A stretch of 64,000 nt of DNA from assembly GCA_949130485.1 (NCBI GenBank), contig OX422185.1, forward strand, positions 9,982,118-10,046,117. The letters are read 5' to 3'. The stretch comes from Agelas oroides (Eukaryota > Porifera > Demospongiae > Agelasida > Agelasidae). Shown here piece after piece: positions 1 through 22,775 of this stretch; the stretch's first letter is position 1, and every line of letters starts with the position of its first letter. The notes beneath the pieces were generated by a model that saw only the letters and a program-made list of their open reading frames with translations, did no database searches and was not told the origin of the DNA. The position numbers were made by a program, and so were the translations under genes.

Positions 1-875
1 CTGTCTACAGAATACCTTCCACTGCCTTTATGTTGACATTCAAAACAAGCAATAGCTAAATGCTTCAACACTGATGCTTGTATGTATAACACCTGCATGC
101 ACACATTGGCGAATCCGTACTTTGGTGTTCTAAGTGTTTATAGCCTTGTTTTAAAATCTGATTGAAGTTGCCAGAATTTTGGAGAGAGAATAAGAAACAT
201 GGACTGTAATCTACCAACCATTTTCTGTGCGTAAACACTTGTGAGTGGTGTATAGCTACATGTATATATTACCCACCTGTTACTATAGAAACAAGGGTGA
301 AGTAGAGAATATATACATGTATATATGCGCTGATTGGAAGGGCCTGGGAACCCAGAGACAGAGACATGCAGGACAATGAGGAAAGTTTGGCTAATCACAA
401 ATTGAGATCAGTTTGTAGTGGACTGACTTCCTTGAGTGGGTGTCATATAAGGCAGGTACAAAGTTTGGTTCTCATATGGATATGAATAACTTTAGTGTAG
501 AGCTTAACACCTGTCAAGTCCCTCCATGTACATTAGCTACTGTAGCTGTACAGTGACATTTCATGGAGACTAGACTGTGTGTTCCAAAGAATTCTGTATG
601 GAACATGGAAAATTAGAAAATTGAAATTCGTTGTATTGCAATAACACATCATGGTCAGGAAAGGAGAGTGTTAAGCCCATATAGTTTCCTACCACCAGAT
701 CCTGTAAAGTATGTGCTTAACAAATAGTGCCTCATCATCCTGACTCACTATTATATTTTTATATAACAACATTGTTAATATACTACAGAAGATACAATTG
801 CTATTGTCATATGTTGCACTCTGTGTGTCATGTGTCATGTGCTTATCTGGTCACATTGATATCAGTAGACCTATA
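1..875. other. No gene recognised
   Basis: AT-rich sequence with no convincing reading frame, splice-bounded exon or RNA gene on either strand. Short open frames here lack domain-like composition. It carries TACATGTA-type palindromes near 250 and 310 that recur through the window. Confidence 0.5.
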
Positions 876-1410
876 ACAACTCAAGTGACAATCAGATAGC
901 ATTAATAGATGGTAGGCACTGTGCATTCACACAATACTAGTTTATTGTGTAATTGAAATACGTACAAACTATACCCCAGATAGCTACATACACATACTGC
1001 ACTGTTACAATGTTACAAAGTAGTGCAATAATAAGTCCTTGGGCATCATGTTACCATGCTACATAGCTATACCTTGAGTGTTTGTCACCAAAAATATTAG
1101 GTTAGAACATAAACAAAGTGAACTAAGCATTTGATCAGTGAGCAGAAACCTTGTCCCAAGTTTGAAATTTCCTGTTTATGTATACATATTGTTTGTACCA
1201 GATAGTGTAATTTTTGTTGTTGTGAACTAACTACTAGCGAAGGATTTTCCTGTTAAGCGACTTATCTTATTGATGTGATCAATACAGTTATTGTACATAG
1301 CAGGCTGCATCAATAAAGTTGTTTGGTCAACTTGTCGTGAGTTTTTGAAAACGTGTCTTCATTAGGGTCGTATAGTGCAAAGCTACCTCTTATGTGTAGC
1401 AATTATTGGC
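876..1410 (+). repeat. Diverged direct repeat, copy A
   Basis: This stretch matches 1878-2370 in order: a CAACTCAAG start, a CACTGTGCATTCACACA block, a GTTTATTGTGTAA block, AGATAGCTA...CACATACTG, then the TTGGTCAACTTGT and TCATTAGGGTC blocks. The spacing between copies is about 1 kb. The copies differ by many substitutions and small indels, so the duplication is not recent. No coding content. Confidence 0.75.
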
Positions 1411-1461
1411 TGGAAGTAGAGTGCATACTACTGGAATCTCCTTGAGATGAGGGCACAGTTC

Positions 1462-1516
1462 CTGTGCCCTCGCCAGAGACAGAATCAAGGAGATTCTGTC
1501 TCTGGCGAGGGCACAG
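1462..1516. repeat. 25-bp perfect inverted repeat (hairpin)
   Basis: Arms 1462-1486 and 1492-1516 are exact reverse complements, separated by the five bases AAGGA. The flank continues into CACAGAAACTGCCC, a motif that recurs at 4605 (inverted) and 26622. It would fold into a tight stem-loop. No transcription signal is visible. Confidence 0.85.
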
Positions 1517-1877
1517 AAACTGCCCATAGGGATAGAAGCAAGGTTGCTACATAGCATGCTGAATAAAACCTTGTACTACGCGTTGCAGTATATGTATTCA
1601 CCACTACTTGCATCAAGCAATTGCATGTCTTGGTAATTTTTAAATTTGAATAGTCAAAAATTTGTACAACTGGTCAAGGTACTAAAGCATTCACTGTCTA
1701 TACAGGAAGAATTGTTTCGTTTATGTATTATAAAAAATGCTATGCCATTGATTGGCATAACATTTTTGTTAAAAATGTATAGCCAGTATATGTCTACACA
1801 GGACTGCTAATTTAGGCACACATGCATCTGCTAGAGTGGTTTACAACTAGTGACAAATGTTACTTCCTTTTTATTTG

Positions 1878-2370
1878 TAGCAACTCAAGCGAAAATCAGA
1901 TAGCAGTAACAGCTAGGTAAACTTGTGTTTTATCTGTGATGATGGGCACTGTGCATTCACACATTACTTTGTACTATAACAGACCAGTTTATTGTGTAAC
2001 AGAACTACGTAACCCACTACACCATAGATAGCTATATACACATACTGACACTATATGGGGAATTAATGTTACAAGGTATAGTGTTCAGTGTAGTCGTAGC
2101 TACATAGCTATAACTTGAGTGTTTGTTACCCCCAAAAATTAGGTTAGAACATGAACAAGGTGAACTAAGCATTTATACAAAATTTCCTCTTTATGTATAC
2201 ATATTGTTGTACCAGATAGTGTAAAAGTTTTGACTACTAGCGAAGAGGTATTGTACATGGGGGACAGTATAATAGAGTTGTTTGGTCAACTTGTTGAGAA
2301 GTTTTGAAAGTGGTTGTCTCTTCATTAGGGTCAAATAGTGAGAAGTTACCCCTTATGTATAGCAATTCAT
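1878..2370 (+). repeat. Diverged direct repeat, copy B
   Basis: Second copy of the 876-1410 sequence, in the same orientation and with the same block order. It contains small insertions relative to copy A, for example around the CACTGTGCATTC block. Confidence 0.75.
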
Positions 2371-2686
2371 AGCTATATTAAGTGGGATAGGTTTGTTTTT
2401 GTTTTTCTGCATTCCTGTACTCTACAGCATTTGCGGTCAAGGTGGAGTAATCTCATCCACCACTGAGCCCAGTTTTTAGTGGTAACAAATATTGTTGACA
2501 AACTGCGCCTCATGCAGTTGAAGACTTTCGAGCCTATACTTTATGTTACTTACACAGGATGATAAAACTATCACACAACTGCCGTCATGCTTCCCAGATT
2601 TTTACTAATGTGATTTGAGTACTGTGCTTCAGCACCTTGAAGGCGAAACTGTAGCACTACATTCCTCTACCGGTACCGGTATATCA

Positions 2687-2935
2687 GTACTGTGCTACAA
2701 TACTCTGGAGGTGGGGCTGCAGCACTGCATTACTCTAGAGGTACTCTGCTACAATACTCTGGAGGTGGGGCTGCAGCACTGCATTACTCTAGAGGAACTG
2801 AAATGTGCTACAATGCTCTGGAGGTGGAGCTGCAGCACTGCATTACTCTAGAGGTACTGAAATGTGCTACAATACTCTGAAGGTGGGGCTGTAGCACTGT
2901 ATTGCTCTGGAGGTGGGGCTGCAGTACTACTCTTG
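2687..2935 (+). repeat. Minisatellite, ~55-62 bp unit, about 4 copies
   Basis: Tandem units built from TGCTACAATACTCTGGAGG, TGGGGCTGCAGCACTGCA and TTACTCTAGAGG. Unit length varies because of a short ACTGAAATG insertion. Frames open through the array are a by-product of the repeat and not evidence for a gene. Confidence 0.85.
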
Positions 2936-2984
2936 ATGCAGGGCTGCTTTATTGCAATGTACGTACATTCTAGTCACTGACTCT

Positions 2985-3400
2985 ATGATGCCAGTGACTT
3001 GGTAGCTAAGTGACAGGGACTTTGATGAGGTGAGATGACAGGAGCATATACTCTTCAATAACTTGACTTTAAATTGTCCCACCAGAAATAGTCTCCGAAG
3101 TGGTAATTACTGACATGCACACCGTCTGCCAGAGACTTGGTAATTGACAGGGACTTACTCTGATGATGCAGGATGACAGGAACATACACCTTAATGACTT
3201 GACTTAAAATGATCCCATGAAACAGTGTGTGGAGTATTACTCATGGTGCCATTTTAAGTCACTGTCTACTAGAGTCTTGGTAATAAGTAGGGGCTTACTC
3301 TGATGATGTGGGATGACAGGGGCAAACTCTTAATGACTTGGTCCCAAGATGCCACAGGATAGTATTTAGTGACTTAAAATGTTCCCATGGGACAGTCCCA
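2985..3400 (+). repeat. ~130-bp satellite, about 3 diverged units
   Basis: Each unit runs AGTCACTG..., CTTGGTAAT, GACAGGGACTTACTCTGATG, GGATGACAGG, a GCATACTCTTAATG-like block, GACTTAAAATG and TCCCATG. Related units recur at 5946-6690, so the satellite occurs in two blocks about 3 kb apart. Confidence 0.75.
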
Positions 3401-3417
3401 TGAGACACCCATGGGAA

Positions 3418-3817
3418 AGGCAAGGCCTGGAGGCAGGGCAAGCTTTAAGAATCACATGAAAAACTTACATTCTATTCTTAGGTATACGGAAAGTTCACAG
3501 GAATTTACAGAGATTAAACAAGTAAGCACTCATAGCATCCTAGTTTGCCGGGGGATCATTGCTTGGAACACTTTTGTTCTAAGAGTAGAACATCCTAGCC
3601 TCATTCCCAGGCCCACCTCTTTGGGCTAGAACATCCCTACATTGTCAGAAAGTCGGAGAAATCCCTGGATGTGGGTGAGCCCACCTTCAATACCGAGAAA
3701 ACAGCATGTTACCAATTGCAGCAGCAAACCAAAGTGCATATTTAGCTTTAGTACAGCAAAACTGCACAGAAGGCACTCAATAAGGGCTGCAGCATTGAGA
3801 GCACGTGAGCTTCTCCT

Positions 3818-3850
<33 letters not shown>
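3418..3850 (+). repeat. Dispersed repeat ending in poly-C, copy 1
   Basis: The sequence from the CTTTAAGAATCACATGA block to a 32-base poly-C run (3819-3850) matches 12815-13241, which also ends in poly-C. Shared internal blocks include GGAAAGTTCAC, TTTACAGRGATTAA, TACATTGTCAGAAAGT, ATGGGTGAGCCCA and GCAGCAGCAAACCAAAGTGC. There is no open frame of note. This copy is interrupted by a 32-bp insertion at 3596-3627. A homopolymer tail at the end of a dispersed repeat suggests retroposition or another copying mechanism, but a C tail is unusual. Confidence 0.75.
3596..3627 (+). mobile_element. 32-bp insertion with 9-bp target duplication
   Basis: The sequence AGAACATCC occurs at 3587-3595 and again at 3628-3636, flanking a 32-bp segment that begins TAGCCTC and ends GGGCT. 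The related repeat copy near 12.97 kb has a single AGAACATCC-type site with no insert, which acts as an empty-site control. The termini match larger elements at 6237, 30958 and 41425. It is best read as a severely shortened member of that TIR family. Confidence 0.65.
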
Positions 3851-3852
<2 letters not shown>

Positions 3853-5056
3853 CCCTCCCTTCCTGTCAGAAGGGTGACTTTAAATCAATCCCATGGGTAA
3901 CCCATGGAGTTTTTTCTCTATTTGAAGTCAATTGCTAGGCGACCTTGCCTACAAAGGCTCAAGTCAGCTCTCTACTTCCGTAATTCCATTTCCGTACTTC
4001 CGTTCTGCACTTCAGCGTTTTCCACTTGCCCCCAGGCACTTGCCTCAGGAGAGAGGCTCAGAGAGTAACCTGGGACTGAGGCTAGGGTAAAGTGGGCAGT
4101 GACATTGAATCTGCTTTGCCACGCCTATATAGTGGAGTACAGGTTTCACTAGTCTCGTATATACACAGCACCAAGCACGTGTCACGGGTGACAATCTTTC
4201 CTCGACATCTCACTGGCGAAAGTTCTGCAGTTCTCACAGCAAATCAGATCTGTCCGTGGATAGTGTCCGCCCATTGTGTAGCAGGTAAATATTTTTGCCT
4301 TGCTACAGGAGTATGGATTGTGCATGGTATGTTCTTTTTCAAAGCCTAAAAACACAAGAAGGACTGTAATTAAGGTGGTGGGTAAGTATATACATGATCC
4401 ACACATCACTTATGAAATGAGGGTCGTGCAATCACATATACTATAGCCAAACTTGGTATTCAGTGTTGAGTACTATTTGCATGTGTAACAATTTAAACTT
4501 GATACAGAAAGTAACGCGGAGACCAGTAGTAGTAGTATACAAAGTAGCATTGAAGAAACAAGATTATATTTCATGTCATGGAGCAATCTTGCTTCCATCC
4601 CCCTGGGCAGTTTCTGTGACTCCTGAGACTGAATCTCAAGGAGATTCTAGCAGATTCACAACACCCTACTGCCTGCAGAGTGTAATTATTTGGACAAGGC
4701 AGTTTGTGCTAAGCCACACGGCTGCAGAATCAGAATATGATGTATTTTCCACAGGGACAGAAGTGAGACAGCAAGGCATACTGCAGCTCAAACAAGGCAA
4801 AGGCAACATCTGTCTAAGTGTAACTCTGTGAACTATTGAACTATTATTTAACCTTATGAATATGTAATTATTATGATTTTGGTGTGATGTCATGTCTGGA
4901 TTGAGCATGCGTGAATAATTCACTGATAAAGTATTTGGCCCACAAAGTCAACATAAGCTTTATCCCCTTATATACTCGGTGAAGTATAGTTGCTACATGT
5001 CAAAAGCAACGCGGAGTTATGTTATTGTGCAATAGTGTAAGTACGTGACATCATTA
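3851..5056. other. No gene recognised
   Basis: No supported exon or RNA gene. Near 4585-4640 there is a stretch resembling the reverse complement of the hairpin region at 1440-1550, including GGGCAGTTTCTGTG. Open frames of up to ~120 codons are present but lack conserved motifs and do not begin with a convincing start. Confidence 0.45.
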
Positions 5057-5270
5057 GGCCAGGCAAACTATGTTTCGCATCATGCAGCCACTTATTAGAT
5101 TTGCATGTGGGCGGGCGGTTATTCATTATTCATTACTAGCAAAGACTATAAGCTAGCGCTTGGCGCTACATTAAAAGTGGGGGTGTCATTGCTTAGAAGG
5201 CGACAATGACAGTTGAGGCGGCAAGTCTCAGAGGATGCGGGCGCTGATGCGAAACATAGTTTGCCTGGCC
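5057..5270. mobile_element. MITE-like element, 26-bp perfect terminal inverted repeats
   Basis: The first 26 bases (starting GGCCAGGCAAACTATG) and the last 26 bases are exact reverse complements, giving a 214-bp element with no coding capacity. Perfect arms imply a fairly recent insertion. The target duplication is unclear (TTA on the left, TTC on the right). Confidence 0.7.
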
Positions 5271-5945
5271 TTCTACTGCAGCTGATCAGCATGAGCAATG
5301 TTTGCTTTGTAGCTAAAAACATGCAATTAGTGGTCTTGCTGCTTTTTCTTAGTCAATGCAATAGGCCCTGAGTTACAAAAGAAGCTTCTAAGGCTGGAAA
5401 AACAAACAAACAAATATTTATCTATACTAATGATGAGTGATGTTGAACTGTTGTCTGTAACTGAGAACAGGCTAAGATATATACTTGAACATGGCAAAAA
5501 TGCAGTTTCACTTTTAGGGACAAAAAGAAGAGGAATGATGAAGTTCAAAGTGGGATCTGGAAAGTGACACAGTGATCAAAGGTTTGATATCTAAGTACAA
5601 GTATGATGGACTGACAGGGAAATACCACCCGGTATACCAATGTGTGATGTATGTGTATCCCAATGACAAAAGCATGAAGTACATCTGCTAACTATATTAC
5701 AATGAAGATATGTTTGAGTCCACACTAATTTATTGTTTTCCTATTCACCAGCACTTCACCAAAACATGATCTAGTCCATAAGTGTTCATACATAGTGTGT
5801 GAGGAAGCATCACGATTTAATGTCCTCAACATTCATTACGGCTATGTCATAATCTCTTTTGTGATCAACATTTTCCCCAGTTAATATGTGCAGTCTACAT
5901 ATTATCTCTTTGTACTGCCCATATATTCAATTGGTACTTTTAATG
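5271..5945. other. No gene recognised
   Basis: AT-rich sequence without supported genes or obvious repeats. Confidence 0.4.
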
Positions 5946-6690
5946 TAGCAACTTGGACTTGGTATTTGGCAGAAACTTACTCTAATGATGCAGGATGACA
6001 GGGACATACTCTTTAATGGCTTGACTTAAAATGTTCCCATGAAATAAGGTGTGAAGTATCACCCATGGGACCATTAATTTTTAAGTCACTGTCTACTAGA
6101 GTCTTGGTAATAAATAGGGACTTACTCTGATGAGGGATGACAGGGGTATACTATTTAATGACCTGACTGGAAATGAAATATTGTGTGGAGTATTGCTCAT
6201 GAGACCATTTTAAGTCTTTGTCTGGAAGGGACAGTATAGTCTCGTCCCCAGACCCCATGCACCCTCTCACGAGGAGAAACAATCTGGTGAACCAAGTTGA
6301 ATTTCTTGGGCTAGCGCACGTTTTCGTGACAATGTAACCTAGCAACGATCAAAACATTTTGCTGCCAACCCGCTCAAAAAAGGTACGGATACTCGAATGG
6401 AGATGAACAAATTTTTACTGTTGTAAGGGAAGTGCACGTAATAATTACCAATCTCGCAATCTCATTGGTCATTACCACTTTTGGGTAATAAGCCCAAGAA
6501 ATTCAACTTCACTCACCAGATCGTTTCTTGCCAGGAGGCACGTGCAGGCGGGGCATGAGACTAGGGACAGTAGGACTTACTCCACAGGGGCATACTCTTT
6601 AATAGCTTGACTTAAAATGGTCCCAAGAGAAGTAGGATGGAATAGTATATCATGTCAACTGTAGTGACTTGAAAAATTCCCATGGGTATC
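5946..6690 (+). repeat. ~130-bp satellite, second block, split by a MITE
   Basis: Units of the same satellite as at 2985-3400 (AACTTACTCTRATGATGCAGG, GGGACATACTCTTTAATGGC, CTTGACTTAAAATG). The block is interrupted at 6237-6563 by a TIR element; satellite sequence resumes immediately after its target duplication, which dates the insertion after the array formed. Confidence 0.7.
6237..6563. mobile_element. 327-bp MITE, 9-bp target duplication GGGACAGTA
   Basis: Perfect 9-bp direct repeats GGGACAGTA lie at 6228-6236 and 6564-6572. The enclosed element starts TAGTCTCGTC and ends GCATGAGACTA, and its terminal inverted repeats extend about 75 bp with mismatches (both contain ATCTGGTGA and AGTTGAATTTCTTGGGCT). 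There is no open frame. A 9-bp duplication is typical of Mutator-like transposition; the superfamily call is inference. Confidence 0.8.
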
Positions 6691-6855
6691 CCATGGATTC
6701 TGGTGATTTAAATGAGACACCCACGAGAAGGGTAACCCAGATTTTTTATAAGTCCATTGCTGCACAACCGTAGGCAAAGGGTGACTGTCTCCCAGTGTCG
6801 TGGGAGTTGGATCCTGTGATCTCAGAGTGCAGTGAGCGTCGCTGGGTTCTTCCCA

Positions 6856-6935
6856 CGAGATCAACTCCTGCAAAATCAACTTCTCACGAAATCAACTTCT
6901 CACAAGATCAACTCCTGTGAGATCAACTCTTGTTT
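6856..6935 (+). repeat. Short ~18-bp tandem repeat
   Basis: Four to five degenerate units of the form CACRAGATCAACTCCTGY. Confidence 0.7.
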
Positions 6936-7639
6936 TAGAATTGGACAATAAGCCGGCTACTGGTTACTAGTATACAGAAATAAACTTGGGCATAGTCGCA
7001 TAGATATCAAAGAATACATCAAAGAACCCAAGTGTGTCTGTCCACCACTCTTTTAACATCCACATCAAGTGTCGGTAAAGTTCAATCACTTGGGCTCGCT
7101 GAAGAGTACAAGTCCAACGATCAGGCTCTCAAGCAGTTTGTGCAGAAGATGGCAGCAGTTACATTGTGCACTCCATTTCAATGAATTAAGAGTTGATCTG
7201 ACAGGACTTAGAAGTGTTGGATGTTGTCTAAATAACATTTCAACATGATTTCAAACTGCCAGCAGGTCCCAAAACACTACAGATTTCTGGAATTACTGCT
7301 TAGAGCACTGGGAGTCAGTACTACTTTGAATTGTTTGGACCGAGGGGTGGGCTATTTTGGGGGGTTCCATTTTCTTCGTGGCAGGCCATCCAGTTTTGGT
7401 TTGCTTCTAATATGCTCAGTACCGCAAGTGATCAAAAACTGCAACCGGAGGAGACCACGAAGCAACGGGTACATGTAGCCACTTTTATATGTCCGGTATA
7501 GAAGCGTTTGCGACCGGGATCAAAATTGAATCAAGCGATCAAGCATACTTTTTGCCGATCAAAAAACTTGATCGCGGTCGCACTAGTCTTGTTCGCAGAT
7601 CGCGGACCGCTTCTGGGAACGAGACCGTTGTGTTCCGGA

Positions 7640-7755
7640 AATTGTACACGTGACAGAATCGTGACCTCAATATAAAATGGCCGCTAACCGGTCTTGCGTC
7701 AGTTGTTAAGTTTATCGTTTGAGTGTCCAGAATCACTTACTAGTATCAGCTAACC
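7640..7755 (+). promoter_or_regulatory. Likely core promoter and 5' UTR of the PP2A gene
   Basis: A TATA-like TATAAAA lies at 7671-7677, about 85 bp upstream of the PP2A start codon, in a locally more GC-rich stretch. The start codon is in a good context (TAACCATGG). No transcript data are available, so the exact start site is inferred. Confidence 0.35.
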
Positions 7756-19115
<11,360 letters not shown>

Positions 19116-20669
19116 AGGAGATATGGGCCAGTTCCTTCCAAACTATGTATAACAAATTTGAAGTTTCTTCTGATATTGTGTTAAGAATACAATGACTTCA
19201 TACCACAAACGTAATATAATAATGCTGTACATATTTCTACATGCATGTAATAATCTGTTTGCATTGCTTATCTGTAGTGTAGCTTCAATCTAATTCTTGC
19301 TGTCTATTATATTAACATGAGATATCTTTTCTCTACTGTGATGTGGCTATACACATTGTCATGTGCTCAATTCAGTTGCTGCTATATCACGTTGGCAGCC
19401 AAAAGAGGTTTGGGTCTGGAATTTACCATTAATCCTGTGGAGACATTTCTTGACTTGCATCATGAGTAGCTGTGGCTTAGTTTAGATTTCAGCAGTAGTT
19501 TTACCACTGTCAACTGGATCAGTACATGGTTTCCAAATTAATGTCTTGTATCTTACTTTTGGAACGCAAATGTGCAGTTGATCAAGAGGAAGCTGTAACA
19601 GTGGACATTTTGCCTTGAGAGAAGCAGCTTCTTTTACTTTTTGCACTGATGGTATAAGGGACTCATTGTATTTTGCACACAGTTGCACCAAATGCAGATC
19701 CTGCCTCTTGCCTTCTGAAGTGAAGCCATACCATGAATGCTATTGCTAGCTAGTCTGCTCCTTAACTAGTGAAAGTTATACAGCGGTTTTAGGGAGATGT
19801 AATTCTTAATTAAAATGCATGTAAATTTTTTGTATCAACAAAGCTGGCAATGATAGAGCTCACTGAGAGTTTTCTTCTGGTGTATATATGGATAGTGAGA
19901 TGTTGGTTGAACCTGTTGTCTAAATATGGCTTTGAAATTAAAGGCCTACATGAGTTCTGTGAACACCTTGGGGTGCAGCTTAGACTTGAACAGCATAGGT
20001 GCCCCGGTCAATCAAAATCTGCTTTGCCTTCACTTTAACCTGCCTGCTATGTTGGTACTTGACCATGCACATCATTTTAGTCAGCATCACCCATCCTATT
20101 GATGGGTGAAGCCAAATACATTTATTGCCCAGTAAGATGTTGCTGATTCTGCATTGTCATCTCTGCATCAAGAATGTTTGACTTTGCACTAATCTAGCAG
20201 TGTAGCAGGGCCAGTTCTCCTGGCCCTGCGTGGAAAAATGGGTACATCAGTGACTGTAGTTACCCTTCCACAAAATATTGAAGCCAAACACTTGCAGCTA
20301 ATTACCATACCTTCAAATTGCTGTGTAATGTTAACCTTTTCAGTGTAAGTGCACCAAAGTTCTAGGGAATACTCTCACATTACAGATTGAGAATTCTTCC
20401 CATTGTGATGTTTCTTAGGTGGATAGCTAGCTAGTAGGGAAATGGTGTGTAACCAAGTTTTGTATTGTTATAGCTAGCTTGGAATCAAAGAGCAAATGTC
20501 ATGCACCTGAAACCAAGGTGAGTATATAGCTACTTCAACTATGGGTAAATGGCAGTTTCCACTCCACTTCTTGCTATGTATCTATAACATAGCTAGCATT
20601 TCAATCACAGATCTCACCTAATTTGTTCCTACAGCTAATCATAGTTTTGTTCAGATGTAATTGAGTGAC
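19116..20669. other. Intergenic: PP2A 3' UTR and kinase upstream region
   Basis: No supported coding frame or repeat. It should contain the PP2A 3' UTR and the promoter of the kinase-kelch gene. A pyrimidine-rich tract with TTGTTCAG just before 20655 could be a 3' splice site of a 5' UTR intron. Confidence 0.4.
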
Positions 20670-22775
20670 ATGGAGGACGAAGTTGAAATCTACCGTGATA
20701 AATCCCTTGGCATGGGCTCATATGGAAGTGTTTGCAAAGCAAGAATTGGTGAACTCACATGTGCAGCAAAATCACTCCACCCTATTTTGTTTCGCTCTGG
20801 TGACCCCAATTCTCAAGATGCCATTGTTCGCTTTGAGCAAGAATGCCAGTTTCTTCGTGACCTTCACCACCCCCACATAATCCAGTATCTTGGAACTTTC
20901 TGGGACAAGGATACTGGATTGCCAGTCTTGCTGATGGAACTGATGAGCGAAAGCTTGACCCATTTCCTTAAATATTCAGGTATGCCTGTATCATACTACA
21001 TACAGCTAAACATGTGCCATGACATAGCTTTGGCGCTTGCATTCCTTCACTCACGTGGAGTAATTCACCGTGACCTCTCCAGCAACAACATTTTACTGAG
21101 TGCAGACAGAAGGGCAAAGGTAACTGACTTTGGAATGTCAAAGCTTGCAGGTACCAACTTACAGTTTGCTACATCGCTTACACAATGTCCAGGATGCCCC
21201 CAGTACATGCCTCCAGAGGCACTTAAACAGCCACCAGTATACACCAATAAGCTTGATTGCTTTTCATTAGGAGTATTGGCCATTCAAATCATGACTAGGA
21301 GATTTCCCAATCCTGGAGAATCCACTCAAGTCATTGATGATCCACAGTATCCATCTGGCACTGTTCTCAGAGTTGTCACAGAAGTTGAACGTCGCAAGAC
21401 AGATATAGATCTTATTGATCCCACCCATCCTCTCCTCAGAATAGCACTAGAGTGCTTAAAAAACAGTGAACGTCACAGACCATCCGCAAGAGATCTCTGT
21501 AGACAGTTATCCCAACTCAAATCTGGTCCACAATACCAACAAGACAGTCAACAAAAAGGTGAGTTCCAGAAAATTACTGCACTCCAATGTGAGTTGGATA
21601 GAAAGAAGCAACAACTGCTACAGAAAGATGCAATGATCCAAGAGCAACAGGCTGTACTTCAACAACAAGAGACACGACTCACTGAGCAACAAAAAGAGAA
21701 TGCATATCTCCTCCAACGCCTCTCTGAAAGTCAAGAAGAAGTCAAACATCTAAAACAGACACAACAAAAAAGGAGCATGGAATCTTCAGTTCACCTGCCC
21801 AAACTTCCTTCATCAGAATCAAGTCAATCAACCACAAAGAAGCTGCAATGGAGCATTTATGATACAACACTTCCAAAGCCAATCTCAAGGGGTACATCTG
21901 CTTCAAAGAATGCAAGAGCTTACTTCTGTGGTAGAGGTGAAAGAGAGGTGTACCTGTTTGACTCAGAAGAAAACAAGTGGTCAACTCTCCAAAAATGCCC
22001 TTCAGCTGGTTTTGGTCTTGCAATTGTAAATGGGTTGCCAACAGCAGTTGGTGGAGTTCAGGACGGAAAACCTATCAACACCTTATTCACGTACATTGAG
22101 AGTAGGCAAGGAGCTGAATGGAGAGCAGGATTTTACAATGCAATGCCAACAAAACGATGCAACACTGCAGTTGTGACAAGTAAGAATCTTTTAACAGTTG
22201 CTGGAGGAGAGAACAGATTGTGGGGAGGACAGAAGCTGAGTGCAGTTGAGGTGATGATTACAGACAGTCTACAATGGAATACGGTAGCTCAGCTACCCCA
22301 ACCACTGAGTCTGATGTCTGCCGTCACATGCAAAGAAGAGCTCTACCTCATGGGAGGTATTGATGACAACAGCCTTGCCACAAACGCTGTTTACTGCTGT
22401 TCACTTCCTGCTCTAATTCAAACAATGCGAAGGGTGACATGGACTCTGCGACCTCGAGCAACCTCTACTTCATCTCCGAGTGTTTGGGAAAAGTGTGCCC
22501 CCCTTCCTGTATTCAATGCTACAGCTACAGCATCAAGTGGACATATGCTAGCCATTGGAGGATCTGATTTTAGTGAACATCCATCTACCAATGTGTACGC
22601 ACATAGCAAATCTGGTTCGAAAAGCAGTTGGGATTTAATTAGCATAATGCCTACATGCCGGTCCTCATGTCTAGCTGAAGCACTGTCTGGAGAGAAAGTG
22701 CTCATTGTTGGTGGTTATGTTGACTGTGGGACCACAACCCCTACCAATGTTGTTGAAGTGGCTTTTTTTGTTTAG
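20670..22775 (+). CDS. Protein kinase with coiled coil and C-terminal kelch repeats, single exon
   Basis: The ATG at 20670 gives 701 residues (MEDEVEIYRDKSLGMG). Residues ~8-285 form a kinase domain: glycine loop GMGSYGSV, lysine in CAAKSL, catalytic loop HRDLSSNNILL, DFG in DFGMSKL, PPEAL in place of APE. Residues ~295-370 are Gln/Glu/Lys-rich coiled coil. From ~385 to the end there are several kelch-type blades, seen as paired glycines (VGG, VAGG, MGG, IGG, VGG) with following Trp residues. The fold suggests a tyrosine-kinase-like or related kinase that binds a partner through the kelch propeller. All key catalytic residues are present, so it is probably active. It lacks introns, unlike PP2A next door. 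No named orthologue is claimed. Confidence 0.9.
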   Translation: MEDEVEIYRDKSLGMGSYGSVCKARIGELTCAAKSLHPILFRSGDPNSQDAIVRFEQECQFLRDLHHPHIIQYLGTFWDKDTGLPVLLMELMSESLTHFLKYSGMPVSYYIQLNMCHDIALALAFLHSRGVIHRDLSSNNILLSADRRAKVTDFGMSKLAGTNLQFATSLTQCPGCPQYMPPEALKQPPVYTNKLDCFSLGVLAIQIMTRRFPNPGESTQVIDDPQYPSGTVLRVVTEVERRKTDIDLIDPTHPLLRIALECLKNSERHRPSARDLCRQLSQLKSGPQYQQDSQQKGEFQKITALQCELDRKKQQLLQKDAMIQEQQAVLQQQETRLTEQQKENAYLLQRLSESQEEVKHLKQTQQKRSMESSVHLPKLPSSESSQSTTKKLQWSIYDTTLPKPISRGTSASKNARAYFCGRGEREVYLFDSEENKWSTLQKCPSAGFGLAIVNGLPTAVGGVQDGKPINTLFTYIESRQGAEWRAGFYNAMPTKRCNTAVVTSKNLLTVAGGENRLWGGQKLSAVEVMITDSLQWNTVAQLPQPLSLMSAVTCKEELYLMGGIDDNSLATNAVYCCSLPALIQTMRRVTWTLRPRATSTSSPSVWEKCAPLPVFNATATASSGHMLAIGGSDFSEHPSTNVYAHSKSGSKSSWDLISIMPTCRSSCLAEALSGEKVLIVGGYVDCGTTTPTNVVEVAFFV

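Noticed and set aside
2615-2880. Open frames through the 2.7-kb minisatellite
   Set aside because: They are produced by the tandem unit itself, occur in more than one frame and have no conserved domain.
20655-20660. ATG at 20655 as kinase start
   Set aside because: It is followed directly by a stop codon; the first in-frame ATG is at 20670. The TTG at 20661 is not a credible eukaryotic start.
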